The position numbers and the translations under genes were made by a program. 64,000 nucleotides of DNA from Polytrichum commune (Eukaryota; Streptophyta; Polytrichopsida; Polytrichales; Polytrichaceae). The stretch is taken from the NCBI GenBank assembly GCA_950295325.1, contig OX485807.1:35990440-36054439 (forward strand), given 5' to 3'. Under the pieces are notes generated by a model. It ran no database searches. It was not told the origin of the DNA and was given only the letters and a program-made list of their open reading frames with translations. This document shows positions 1 through 11,480 of the stretch, piece after piece. The number at the start of each line of letters is the position of its first letter. Position 1 is the first letter of the stretch.

Positions 1-156
1 CAATCAAATTCATGCTCTTGCTGGAGCCCTGATTTAGTAGGATGTAAAAGAAGATGGTCGACCACACAAGAGTATTTGCTAAAATTATTTTATCTCAACT
101 CTAATGAGAAAGACTCCTATTCAAATATATTGCACTGGGTGCAGTGCAAAGGACTA

Positions 157-530
157 CACTAAATTCAGTGTCACCATATACTTAGTGTCACCAATTCTAA
201 TTGTCTTGCCCAATACTAATTGTAAACCACGGTATAGTGTCACCAACACTAAATGTTAACCCAACATTATTTGTCATTCCTTGTAAACTTTTTTTCGGAT
301 TATAGGTTTACAGTATTATCACGAAGTGATTTTTCATCCTAATTTCAATTATCCATGACAATATTTCATCACAAGTTGCTGAAAAGAGTAGGTAGGGTTT
401 TGGCCAATGGATGAACTCATCCATCATCCATGACATTAGTTGTTTACTTATTCATAAGAAGTGTCATCCAAAAAGTTACTATAGTGACATTAAATACCAT
501 ATGACACTAAATATCATATTTAATGTAGTT
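157..530 (+). mobile_element. Dispersed repeat C, copy 1 (CACTA-like non-autonomous element)
   Basis: It begins CACTAAATTCAGTGTCACC and carries the subterminal motif AGTGTCACC three times, with GACACTAAA near the far end. A second copy with the same order of motifs lies at 31646-32025. Ends beginning CACTA with clustered subterminal repeats suggest a CACTA-type non-autonomous element, but I see no clean 3-bp target duplication. It lies just beyond the 3' end of the RIC-like gene. Confidence 0.45.
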
Positions 531-691
531 CCTCCTTGCAAAAGTTGGGCTGCAATATGCTCTTTCTGCTCAGACAATCAATTTCAATGTCTAACAGCTT
601 CTATTGCTAACAATAAGTGCCCTTGTGCTTAGTTAGTGTTAAACTTTTATTGAGCAGATAACTCTGAGAAGAAATGACATTTCGAATGAAG

Positions 692-2049
692 TCAAAGGGC
701 TGTTGAAAGTAAGGTCTTACCACTGGACGAAATCCATTTAGCAGCAGAAGAAGCATCATGGATCCAGTCTGGGCCACGGGGTTGTCCAAAATCGCAAAGA
801 GGTGCCATTGAGAAGTCTGGACCAGGTCTCACCTCATCCATCTGTAACCAAGATAAAATTCACTTGAGAGCTTGAGCATTTAGTAACGATGATGCATAGA
901 GAAGAATTTGTAATTATAAGTAATTAGTGACAACTTTCTAATTAAGATACGTGCAAAACCTCCAGTTTATGATGTGTTAAAAGTATGACCTTCTTGATAG
1001 TCCATGACAACCGAAGCAATGATGAAGGAGGGTACCAGAGCTCTCTGCTTAATGATGTCATTGAGCAAAATAATTGAACAAATTCAATGCTCATGCTATC
1101 CTACACTCTTGATGTACCACAGGTCAAAGTTGCAACTCTTCTCTTGAGATCCTCAACTGTCCTACAAGCCCTTCAGCACCCACTGGATGTTCTAGTACTT
1201 CCTTCTAAATAAACAGAATGCACAACTGCCAAATGACTTCCTCCATGAATTTTCTACTTCTCATACATCAGAGTTTACAATTTGAGTTCACTGGGTGTTT
1301 GTGAGGACTCACCCATCCTGGGCCGTTTATAGAAGGGCCATCCCACCCGATGTGGGCCACATGCTTCACATCAGTTGGATAACCTATATCCAGCTCATTG
1401 CTTCTCCATACTGCAAAAAGAAAGAGAAAGGACAACTGTAAGATACAAAACATAAGTGAACTCTTAAAACAGAACTCATTAGGTTTCAAAGCTTCAAGAG
1501 GTATACTCACCAAATAAATGAGATATTGCAGTCACAGCTTTTCCCACCTTCCAGAACCTCCGCTTCTTAGGTTTCCCAGCAGAGGTTGACAAATCATGAA
1601 GTTGGGAATGACTTGGTTCGCCTAAAGATTGAGCTAGTCTCTCTGACACATGAGCAGAAAAATAATGTTACATAAGCTAACTGGATCGTCCAATCTCTTA
1701 ATTTCAACACACAAATCTACCTCATTGCAGTAACCTGCAACATGTAGTTTAGAAGAAATACTCAGAGACAGCTACTCATCATAGGCCATATTATTGGTCG
1801 TCAACTAGAATATCATGGCTATCTTTAGTGGGTTGAATTCTTCACAGATTCATGGCATTCCAAAGTGGCTCTACATCAATAAATACCTGCATTGGTGAGA
1901 CGCCTTGATGCAGAGCGTCTTGGGACACTTCGATATGACACTACTGAAGATTTTCCAGAAGATTCAGCTGGATTTTCATCACAGTTAATAGGGGTTGGAT
2001 TGGATCCAATACTGTAAGGTTTAACCGCCTTGACAACTCTATCTTTCAT
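692..2049 (-). CDS. CRIB-domain ROP effector (RIC-like), four exons
   Basis: I assembled the exons by eye on the minus strand: 2049-1887, 1642-1511, 1410-1313 and 841-692, all with GT/AG borders and compatible phases (1, 1, 0). The product is about 180 residues. Exon 1 begins MKDRVVKAVKPYSIG and is Ser/Arg-rich. Exon 2 ends in a basic, amphipathic stretch (KKRRFWKVGKAVTAISHLF), like the segment before the CRIB motif in RIC proteins. Exon 3 carries the CRIB motif IGYPTDVKHVAHIGWDG. Exon 4 starts with the Met of the W-M pair that follows CRIB in the family. RIC proteins bind active ROP/RAC GTPases at the plasma membrane and steer actin, microtubules and polar growth. The 3' end is uncertain: reading on gives TGA at 694-692, but a good donor (GTAAGA) begins at 720 and could lead to a further short exon. 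The CRIB assignment is strong; exon 1 is less certain. Confidence 0.78.
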
Positions 2050-2402
2050 CTCAATTGCTGCTGTCTTGTCAGCAAAGCCAAATCCTCGAAAGCTGCCATT
2101 CTGCATCCAAAAAATATCAATTGGAAGTACTATAATCTGCTGACAAAAGCTACCGATTTTAAGATTTCTTGTAAAAAGCTGACAGAAGTTACCAATAACA
2201 GGTGAAAGGAATACGTTTATTGATTTTTGTACCTGCTAATCAAAAAGAGAGAGGACATTGGAGAGAAAAGGCCAAACCTCTTGCCGAATAACAAAGAATC
2301 GCTCCACTGGGGCAGTAAAGGCTTGGGGTTTTCGCATTGTATGCTCAAAGAGCATCTGTCCATCCTGTTCAAAGGAACCCTCCTGTTAATTTTTGCCATC
2401 AT
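2050..2402 (-). promoter_or_regulatory. Putative spliced 5' leader with upstream ORF of the RIC-like gene
   Basis: On the minus strand, a donor (AG|GTACAA) with the intron starting at 2232 and an acceptor (TTTTTTGGATGCAG) ending at 2101 would join an upstream exon to exon 1. In the joined RNA an ATG at 2402 opens a 74-codon upstream ORF. Its TGA (2048-2046) overlaps the proposed RIC start ATG (2049-2047) as ATGA. This is inferred from splice-site quality only. The upstream exon could instead be the end of a neighbouring gene, because another frame in it reads well (about 44 codons, ending TAG near 2236). Confidence 0.35.
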
Positions 2403-2935
2403 GGCTTCTCAATTGATACGGAAGAATACTAAAAGTCTCAGCTCTTCGTTATGTTACCGGATGAATAGTCAATCTCAATCCACTTGATCAAAATTAGGTT
2501 GTCCATCTCTTGTTCTTCATTTACAAGCTTCTGCCTTCTTGGCTCTATCCATCATTAAGGTGTTCCATTTCAGGCTTAATACAAGGACAAATTGGAAGGC
2601 ATTGCCCAAGGTGATGTCGCAGAGTGGTAAAAAATATCAGAACGAAATTCGGTAGACAAACCAGCAAATCGTGAAGCTGAAAGTTGATCATCCCATCTCC
2701 CAGTGGCCGCATGTGGAGCTCACCAACTGTGCCACTGCTATGCCATCCTACGCTTTGCCCTGCTGCCTCAAATACTGTAACTGCACATCTTGCCTGCAAA
2801 TGGTCCCCAATAACACACTATACTGGCTTAGACACCAGTTCAAGTCCTTTAACACACTAGTTCCACGATACTGTAAGAGATGCAAGAGAAGCTCTTGCTT
2901 CAAATCTGGGGAGTGATCACCCTATCAGCGAAACA
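2225..2935 (-). other. Exon-like open segments of unidentified minus-strand gene or pseudogene
   Basis: Three minus-strand stretches read like plant coding sequence but are not joined by one clean frame. About 2922-2755 encodes a Leu/Gln-rich segment that includes RGTSVLKDLNWCLSQYSVLL. About 2799-2660 encodes an overlapping alternative frame. About 2370-2236 ends in WPFLSNVLSLFD and a stop. No domain was recognised. They may be exons of one gene upstream of the RIC-like gene, alternative 5' exons of that gene, or a decayed copy. Confidence 0.25.
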
Positions 2936-4380
2936 CAACTGATCAATTCTGTCGGTTCTGAAGTTACTCACGTGAGACAAGGGATAAGTCACCCTTTGAG
3001 TTCTCTTCTGACATCATTCAGATAAGGTTTTACCTCTTCAATTTCTAACCATCTGATCACCAAGAATTTGAAACATGCTAAACGTGAAGTGTCAACTTGA
3101 AGAGATAAGACCACATGTCAGATCAATGGCGACCTATCTTGCACGGCAAAGCGCCTGCAACGTTGGGAGGCATAACCCCTCTAGCCATAAAATGACAACC
3201 GAAAATGCGATTCTGTTTTTGCCCCTTAACAAGATGTTGGATACCGTCCCATAAAACAGTCAGCGCTTCAGATTTACATTGGTATTTGTGACGGTGGAAC
3301 CAATCTCTTAATCTGTATACGTATCAATAATAAGGACGACAAGGACGCACCACATAGTTTGAAGGCCACTCCATATAATCCATTGTTCAGAGCCTTCTTA
3401 TAAATAATGTGTCTTCACTCCTTCTCAGGCCATGGTGCTCTCTGCTTGAAAAGTCTCGACACCCTTGTCAGCCAATGTAGTGAGTTGAATTCCAATCAAT
3501 TTCAGTGAGATGTCGCTGCAATTAGCCATAAGTGCAAGTATCCAAGTCAGTGAGATGTATCACCCTCAAGAGGTTATCCACATGTTTACTCACTCTCGCC
3601 AGCACTTCACATTTTGAGCAATTAATTTTAGTGCAGTGTAAGTGTCATAGAATCCACTAAGAAAATAAGTTTCATCGAGCTGAATCAAATTATCATTACA
3701 GTAAATCAAACCCATAACTAGAAGATTTCTTGATGTTATTTTGCTCCTTTCTCAATCGTGTTTAGCTGCGGGTGGATTGACATGGAGAGTGAACATGAAA
3801 TAGAGCGAACCCTATTTGACAAAATAAATCTGATACTAAAACACAATAACATTTATTTTTGACGAAGGTAGAACTAAGTGCATATCAACCCTTTCTTGAC
3901 CTCAATACCACATTCAATATGCCAATCAGTGGAACAGGGGAAGTACCCCGACATGCAAAGTTTCAACTAGACTTTGCCGGCCTATGACACCTGGCTAGTA
4001 TCTCAAAGGGAGGGCTCAACAGTGCAAAAAGGTCCCGTACCACCACACTGCACGACTCAGATGAGAACATCTCTTGCTGCGAAGGCTGGAAGCTTCGCAA
4101 AGCATAGAGAAGAGCTGGTGGCTGAGGAAGGTTTTGCGACTCATTCCGGTCTCCTATGTATGTATTCCTAACTGTGACCAATTCAACATACTCTTAGCTT
4201 GTATTGCTGTAAACAAATTCTATACGCCTGGTAATCCACTGCTCTATTCTCGAGTCCTCGAGATTCTTCTCGTCCGTGACATCGTCAGGGGGGGGAACCA
4301 AATACCAGGGAAAGGAAGATGATCAAGAAGCTAAAACTTATGCAGCAAGACCAGGATCACGTCATTCTGCCCCAATTCTT
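2936..4380. other. No recognisable gene
   Basis: Both strands carry only short open frames with frequent stops. No RNA gene, tandem repeat or terminal inverted repeat was seen. Confidence 0.5.
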
Positions 4381-5880
4381 TTCGAAAACTTCAGAAATAT
4401 CCAACTACCTCCCATAGCACTCCAGAGCAGCCAAAAGGCTTGCAAGTCGTCCTCGCCCTCTTCTTAGCTCTGGAGGCTCTATTCGCCGTACAATGGAAGC
4501 CGACTCTGCATGCACGACTTCGACAACTCTCACGAACGAAATCGTGGTATGATCAACTTTACTTATCACTACCTGTTCTCTCAGCACTTCTCTCTACAAA
4601 AAACACATTAACTGAGGCTAGAGCTCGTGGAGAAACAGGCTCAAGAAGATGATGCTAATTGCTTCACTCTTTGCACTAACACTCCTGCTAAGAAACGGAA
4701 GAGCAAGGTTCCATTTGCAATTAACCTCGAGGCTCAAGAAGATGATGCTACTTGATTCACTCTTTGCACTAATACTCCTGCTAAGAAACGGAAGAGCATG
4801 GTATCATTTTGCAATCAACCTCGAGGCTCAAGAAGATGATGCTAATTGCTTTACTCTTTGCACTAACTTTGCTGCTAAGAAACGGAAGTACAAGGTTCCG
4901 TTTTCAATTGACCTCGAGGCTTACGAAGATGACGCTAATTCGCTTCACTCTTTGCACTAAACTGCTGCTAAGAAACGGAAGAGCAAAGTATCATTTGCAA
5001 TCAACCTCAAGGCTCAAGAAGGTGATGCTAATTGCTTCACTCTTTGCACTAAAACTGCTGCTAAGAAAACGAAAGAACAAGGTATCATTTGCAATTAACC
5101 TCGAGCTCCACCTGTACGGCAACAATACGACAACACGTTGTTCACATACATAGATAGATCGTTATTATACCCCCACAGTCAAAGATCCCTTCCGCAAGTT
5201 CCGACACAAGCATGCAGCAGCAGGACGTCGATAGAAGGGGCGATAGAAGCGATGATTTTCTTTCACAGAGAGCATTATTATTGCCGCCGACTACGATACA
5301 GATATCTCAACCCTTGAAAGCTTAACACGCTTAATTAACTCGACAACAAACCTTCTTCCCCTGTCTCAGATGCATCGAAAAGTTCCAATTCTGGGACTCA
5401 AACTTCCTCGCGCGCACTACTACATGCATCACAAACTCCTCTCACGGTATCTCAAGCCACATCTACGTCAAGCAGGATGTACACATACAAGTGCTTGCGA
5501 GATCGTACGTCATGCGCTACCGAATGACCCGATGCTGCTGGCATCAAGTCAATTCCATCATCAGCACAATTTTGGTAGAAAATCTGGTAGGAAGTCTCAT
5601 GCAGAAGGAAGCTCCACCTGTTGCAACTCTCGGTAAGCCGTTGTGGAAGAGCCTTTCTCCAATTCCTCAAAATTCCAACACAGAGCAGCCTACACACAGG
5701 CGCCACTGCTCCTCTTCAGGACGTTCAACCAAGAGACAAAGATCCAACCAACACAGGTTGCAGCGGGTCAATTCCAACCCCAAACAGCGCTCCCTCCCGC
5801 ACTGGGAGCTCCAACTCGCCTCTCAAGAAGAAGAGCAGCCTTACCAAATCACACTAAGAGGCCAATTTCCCTTCCTTAGA
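4381..5880 (+). pseudogene. Decayed coding region with five 31-residue repeats
   Basis: Plus-strand frames look protein-coding in patches but are interrupted and shifted. The patches are a Ser/Thr/Arg-rich lead-in (about 4430-4550), the 93-bp repeats (4640-5100), Gln/Ser-rich stretches (about 5100-5320 and 5355-5500), and a Pro/Ser/Thr-rich stretch ending in a basic KKKSSLTKS segment (about 5690-5857). Each repeat encodes an acidic QEDDAN, then FTLCTN, then a basic AKKRKSK cluster like a nuclear localisation signal. Repeat 2 has an in-frame TGA and later copies shift frame. No family was recognised. A spliced gene with introns is possible but less likely given the internal stops. Confidence 0.35.
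4640..5100 (+). repeat. 93-bp tandem repeat, five copies
   Basis: The marker GCTAAGAAACGGAAG starts at 4687, 4780, 4874 and 4967, with a variant at 5060, giving spacings of 93, 94, 93 and 93. A period of 31 codons fits expansion within a reading frame. The 94-bp interval and a TGA in copy 2 break the frame now. Confidence 0.85.
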
Positions 5881-6102
5881 CCACACCGCACCACCGCACC
5901 ACCTCGTTCCCTCATAGGGCCCGCTCACAACACCAATTCCCCTCCCCTAGGCCACCGATCGCTGCTCTCCAGCCTCAAGAACCTCTCCTCTGGCTCTCTG
6001 TTCCTCACTAACCCGACCAATTGCGCATCTCATACTTTGATAAACCTCTCACAACCCCGTCCCACCCCGGTTTGACCGATGACCTCCCCCGTCACCTCCG
6101 TC

Positions 6103-6104
<2 letters not shown>

Positions 6105-6142
<38 letters not shown>
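6105..6142 (+). repeat. (CT)n microsatellite
   Basis: An uninterrupted CT run of 19 units. Confidence 0.95.
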
Positions 6143-6147
<5 letters not shown>

Positions 6148-6372
6148 ACCTAAATGGCACGAACTTTCACGTTGGTTGACCGATTTCCGTTCCTTCTTTT
6201 CTCCTCTTTCACATCCTCTCCCCGGACACTCCTAGACCGGGGAAAAAGCGCACCGGAGCTAATTGTCACCTCCCGTCACCCCTCTCTCTCTCCCTCCCTC
6301 CCCTGCTACACCTAAATGGCCCGAACTTTCACGCTAGTTGACCGATTTCCGTTCTTTCTTTCCCTCTATTCC
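6143..6372 (+). repeat. Two copies of a roughly 70-bp block, 161 bp apart
   Basis: The block starting CTACACCTAAATGGC near 6143 recurs near 6304 and runs through ACCGATTTCCGTTC with a few substitutions. Both copies follow pyrimidine-rich sequence. Confidence 0.75.
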
Positions 6373-6926
6373 ACAGCCTACACCCGGATACCCCTAGTCC
6401 AGGAAAAAGAGCACCGGAGCTTGACCGACAGCATTAGCAGCCCGCGATCCTGCGCTTCTTTGGGAGCTCCTCCTTTCTCTTTCTCTTTCTCCTCCTCTTC
6501 GCTCCGGGGGAGCGTCGCCTTCTTCGTGGCAATTCGGGGAGGGGGGGGGGCTCCACTAATAAGCTTAACCCTGATTTAGGTTACTAACCGTGGATGAGTT
6601 ATTTCGTTTTAGTGACTCGCTAGCGGTTCTTAGTGCATGCCGCCACTCACTAATGACAGTTTCGTCGTGTCGACGTGGCCTGACGCTCCTGGATTTGGGG
6701 TCCTCCCGCTGACACCTCCATCCTGTGCCTACACGTGGCAAGTGTGCCTGCTGACTTGGCCTGCGCCGGGCTCTGAATTTCAAGATATACTGGGTTGGGG
6801 TTTCGCACTTTTGCTTACAATAGGACGCACTCAAGCTTGGACTTCGGAACCTTGCGGAATTGTGGGGACATAGGTAAATTATTTACGGCCCTAGGGGAAA
6901 TGGACATAGTAGTAGTAGTAGTAGCT
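6373..6926. other. No recognisable gene
   Basis: Moderately GC-rich stretch with a G10 run near 6540 and a short (TAG)n tract at 6907-6924. No supported reading frame or RNA gene. Confidence 0.45.
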
Positions 6927-6939
6927 CCCCCCCCCCCCC
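6927..6939 (+). repeat. C13 homopolymer
   Basis: Thirteen consecutive C directly after the (TAG)n tract. Confidence 0.9.
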
Positions 6940-6949
6940 GCACTACTGC

Positions 6950-7655
6950 ATGTTCGTTACAACTGAGGCGATACTTTTTATTTAAGCAGTGATGTAAGTT
7001 AAACGAGATTATTTCTTTTACATTTTTTATTTTTATTTTTATATATGCATTTAACTTCAGTCACAACTATTTTTTTGATCAAGAATTTTTATCATATTTT
7101 GGGGATATTTCATGCACTTTATTAAATTTCATATGTTTGCATGGATGGATAGATGGATGGATGGAAAATATGAGTTGTAGTTGTATAATGAGTGTGAACT
7201 AATGTAAGGCATTTGTGTAATCTAGGGAAAAAGCCAAATGCTTATTATGGTAATAATTATGGCAGTTTGAGCACTAATGGATTCATGTTTATTACGACTG
7301 AGGCGATACTTTATTTAAGTTGTGTTGTAAGTTAAATGAGATGATTTCTTCAACATTTTATTTTTATTGTTTATTGTTTATTGTTTTTATATATGCATTT
7401 AACTTCAATCATAGATATTTTTCAGTCATGAATTTTTTCATATTTTGGGGATATTTCATGCACTTTATTAATTTCATATGTTTATATAGATAGATGGATG
7501 GATGGATGGATGGATGGATGGAAAATATGAGTTGGAGTTGTATGATGAGTTGTATGATGAGTATGGAGTTGTATAATATAAGGCATTTGTGTAATCTAGG
7601 GAAAAGCCAAATGCTTATTATGGTACTTATTATGGCAACCTGAGCACTAATGGAT
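6950..7655 (+). repeat. Tandem duplication of a roughly 334-bp AT-rich unit
   Basis: Unit 1 (about 6950-7283) and unit 2 (about 7284-7655) share CTGAGGCGATACTTT, ATATATGCATTTAACTTCA, GGGGATATTTCATGCAC, a (GGAT)n tract, and the ending AAGCCAAATGCTTATTATGG. The GGAT tract is longer in unit 2 (7487-7521) than in unit 1 (7140-7165), which accounts for part of the length difference. Confidence 0.85.
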
Positions 7656-8990
7656 TCAATTCTAAGATAAAATTGTCACATGCCATGAGCTATTGATCAG
7701 CAAACTTGTGACTCAAGGGGGGGGGCACCTCCCTCTTGGAATAAGTATACACCTATAATAATGTAGTATTTTATGGGGCCGTTTACCTACTAGAATGGTA
7801 TATAAGGGATGTGAAGTTCCAAAATAATGATAAATTGTTGTGAATATCAACACCTTATGGGTAAATCTAAATTTTTGGATGATTAATTTAATGGTACTTT
7901 ATATTACTCATATGATAAAGATTTCTAGTTTCCCAAAGTGATTTATAAGCTATAAGCCCCATCCATTGGGTTGAAACTTTTCTGAAGCCATGGAACAATG
8001 AAACCATGATTTACAAACCGTTGGAGGTTATGATTTCACAAGTGATTTCATCCATTTGGTTCTTCACCAAAAGTCGGCAATTATTCATCCATTCTCCATA
8101 GTTGAAATGCAAGGTACATGGTTTTCCATAGCTAGCCCCATACTTTCATGGTATTTTATATATGTGCCACTTAAGTAATTTTATGACGCTACCTTGAATG
8201 CTATACTACATGTGCTAATATTTCACATGCCTAGAGCATCCTATATTATATGTAATTATTTTACAAAATTTCCCCACTATTAACATATTAGACCCTATAT
8301 TTTATCGCAGCCACATAGTTCCCACGATCATCACCCGGTGCCCTCCCCAAGACTTATGAAAAACATACTCAAAACAAAAACTATTTTGAAGTGCAAAGTG
8401 TGAAACATACCCCAATGTACGAGACAAGTTTGTGAAATGTAAGCTCGTCCATTAGGGCACATTAGGCATACGGATCCTTGACACTTGTCTAACCCTATAC
8501 ACAAGGATGGAAGCTTCCCATTGACCATGTGCACTCATCCGGCAAGAATGTGAAACCGGAATCTACTTTTTGGATATCAATTTGATCCTAGATTACTATT
8601 TTGTAAGGGAACCCAGTTCAAACGATATTCATAAACCCTCCATGACCAAGTTTACATGGTCAAAAAGCTCCGGGGCTCTAGCATTTTAGCAAAGACCGAC
8701 TCATGAAAGATTGGGTAGGCCTATTGCATTTATAATATTGCTAGGTAGTAGACTTTGCATGGAAGTAAGTGTTTTCTCAGGTCGCTCTTTTTCTACCACG
8801 TCAACATGAGACGATGCCGTTGATCAAAGCACGATAATAAAGTGCGTTGATTTTTATAGGTTTTTCTTTCTTTGAAAGATGATTTGGTGGACTAGATTAT
8901 GTAAAGAAACCCAATTAAGATAGGCCTTATGTGGTCACTCTTCTTCATCGGACGCATGTTCGAATCGTATATGACAAGGCTTGTAGCTAA
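7656..8990. other. No recognisable gene
   Basis: AT-rich unique sequence. Only short chance reading frames; no terminal repeats or RNA gene seen. Confidence 0.5.
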
Positions 8991-8999
8991 GAGCAGACA

Positions 9000-9400
9000 T
9001 AAAACACATGTGTTACAAAGAAACTCGAACATTTTGCTCAAAATATAGACACCGATCTAAGTTCAATAGTGAATGCCACTAAGAGAGAGAGAGAGTCTAT
9101 GTGATAGTTGAAAAGGAGATCAATGAATGGGGGAGAACCGACCACTAGTTACAAACGACCCCAATTGAGTTTGGGCAATAGGCCGTTGAAGTTCAAGACT
9201 TCATGAGAGAAACCGATTTTTTTAAGAGAGGAATCTGTGGAATATACCTCGAATCGATAAAGCAAAGCTAAAAGATCGCAACACGTACCCGGTTGGACTT
9301 GGAAACCACTAGGATTTTGACCAATTATGCCCAAAAATCTCCCCCCGGACATTGAGGGAGATAGATTCTTCACTTTGACCTCGCAATTCAACGCCCCATA
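9000..9400 (+). repeat. Dispersed repeat A, copy 1
   Basis: The order GGGAGAACCGAC, CTAGTTACAAA, TTGAAGTTCA, GGAATATACCT, AAAATCG/GAATCGATAAAG and TTGGACTTGGA from about 9128 recurs in direct orientation at 41133-41360 and inverted at 32490-32710. It has no intact reading frame and no visible termini, so its class is unknown. Confidence 0.6.
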
Positions 9401-10975
9401 TGAAATTTCAAAGGACGGTCTTCATGAAGCACACGTACTAGTGGGATGAGCCGATTCCCCAACTCCCAAGCCACTCCATCGGCCAAAATGTTTGTGGATT
9501 TGGAAGCGCCCACAATAAGTCCCACATACCTTAAAAGTATATGCTTGGGCATACTCTACATAGGAGGCAGGAAGGAAGTAGTATTGTTCAATGTCTCCAT
9601 GTTGCTTGTTTTCCACAACTGCAGCTTGAGACAACGTAGTGGACTAGAGTACAACACGGCAATGCATCCAAAGTGTCAAGGGTGGGGTTGGGGTTGTCTT
9701 ACTTAAGGAGATGTTCTGTTAGGAGGTTAGGAGGTGGGAGTCAAGTAGTGTGTAGTGGGACATAGTACATGTTAGGGGAATAAGTTAGTGATTTCTAGAG
9801 ATTTTTGCTCACTTTGGGGTTGGGCGGTGGGGACCCGAAATGGAACCAGTCCAGCCGAAGACTTGCTAGGAACTCTCCCTATCTTGACCCAAATTTTCTA
9901 AAGCTTCGGTGGCCCAATGAACCCCTTGAGGTGGAAATTACCCACCATAGCTATTCTATGTGTGTACATGTGCCACCCCACCGAACATCCAAGAATTGGG
10001 AGCCGGCCTAAAACTCATCGTCGTTGGGTGTACCTCCTAACTGCTTACTTCAAAATTGCTGCAATAGCCAAAGGACCCTTCTCTTTTACGCTCGTCGTGA
10101 AAAGAGTATCCCATTTTGCTGATACTAAAAAAATCATTTTCAAATGTGTCTAAAGTTAGTGGTGTTCCACATGTGCCCCGTGACAAATGACAATGCCAAT
10201 ATTCAAACTCAAGTCAATCATGAGGTGAAAATGGTTCCAAGAGAATATAAGAATATCCATATATATCTTGGCCTTCTACCAAGTGGTCTTTCAATTGAAG
10301 TTTATGAGAGCATAATCCCAAAAATCTTCTTTACAAATGGAGTGCACTAGAAGTAATGTTATGGCACATTCCAAAGGAGCTTTGGATCCATGATAGTTAT
10401 GTTAGAGGGTTTGGTTATGGCTAGGACTCATCTCAACCTTAAGGCTTGAGCCTTTTTCACATAGTAACATTTTATTTTGCAATAAATTGAAGGTTATAAT
10501 GCCAAAACAGAACAATCTTGAGAGATTATGACGTATTTGACTAAAATTGTTCGATTTGGTTTGCTAGACATTGGGAAGTTCATATTTTGATGATATGTCC
10601 ATTATTTCTTACCGAGGAGGTGGGAGGTTCGAAACCTTGCAAATTGGCACTTGTATGTTGAAATATATTGGATTCATATTCCTCGTTTGTTAGATTCTTG
10701 GCCCCTAAGCATCGTGTCAATATGGTATAAGTCATAGTGTCGTAACCTCTCAATGTCGTCATATCCGGGTATGATTTGGTCTACCACGACCTCGTGTAGC
10801 ACTAAGGTGACAAGGTCCACCATTATCATTAATATTGGCTAGACTAGAACAAACCAACTTATAAAGAAATGAGTAGGGAATTTAAAGCAATCCATGGGCA
10901 GTTGAATGGCTAAAATAGTGCAAAAAGAGTGTGTGTATCACCTTCTTAGCTGAGGTCACGCTTTCATAACCTTAT
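9401..10975. other. No recognisable gene
   Basis: Unique-looking sequence with scattered short frames. No conserved motif, hairpin or tandem repeat was found. Confidence 0.45.
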
Positions 10976-10978
10976 TTA

Positions 10979-11477
10979 GGGCCACTTCACACACGAGCCA
11001 AGAGCTGTGACCATGAAATTGTGAGAGCCCAAAAGAAAGTGTCCAAAGGCCATCCCAAGACACCTCCAAAATCATGTAGTGTGGCACGGGTCCTCAAGCG
11101 TAGTGTGAAGTCACATGTGACTAAGACCTCAACCAAATGCTATTTCAATGATTTCTATTCATGTGGGTCCTCACACATGATAAATATAAAATAAATCAAC
11201 GGTTGTGAGCATTCAGAATGCCATGGTCTCCTGGTTTTGTGTTAGGCCTACCTCCGAGAGATGGTTTTTGAAAATAATCCAAGTGACCATGAAACATGAT
11301 TTATTTGATGCCATGTAGGAATCCATGTAGATTTTACATCCATCTTGCATTCACATACTCTGTTGGTCCCTCGAGCGTAGTGTGAAATGAACTTGGACCA
11401 GCTCAACCTTTTTGCACCAGTGAAAGTGCTCGAAGTGTAATATTCATGGGCTCTCAGTCTCATGTGTGAAGTGGCCC
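10979..11477. mobile_element. PIF/Harbinger-type MITE, family H1, copy 1 (499 bp)
   Basis: Perfect 14-bp terminal inverted repeats GGGCCACTTCACAC are flanked by the target duplication TTA at 10976-10978 and 11478-11480. It has no coding capacity. A second copy of identical length is at 43607-44105. The TTA/TAA target and GGGCC ends are diagnostic of PIF/Harbinger (Tourist-like) elements. Confidence 0.9.
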
Positions 11478-11480
11478 TTA

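Noticed and set aside
5491-6075. 194-codon plus-strand frame, the longest outside the transposons
   Set aside because: The region is Pro/Ser/Thr-rich with few stops in any frame, and competing frames are also open. No domain, and the better-looking coding patches lie in other frames.
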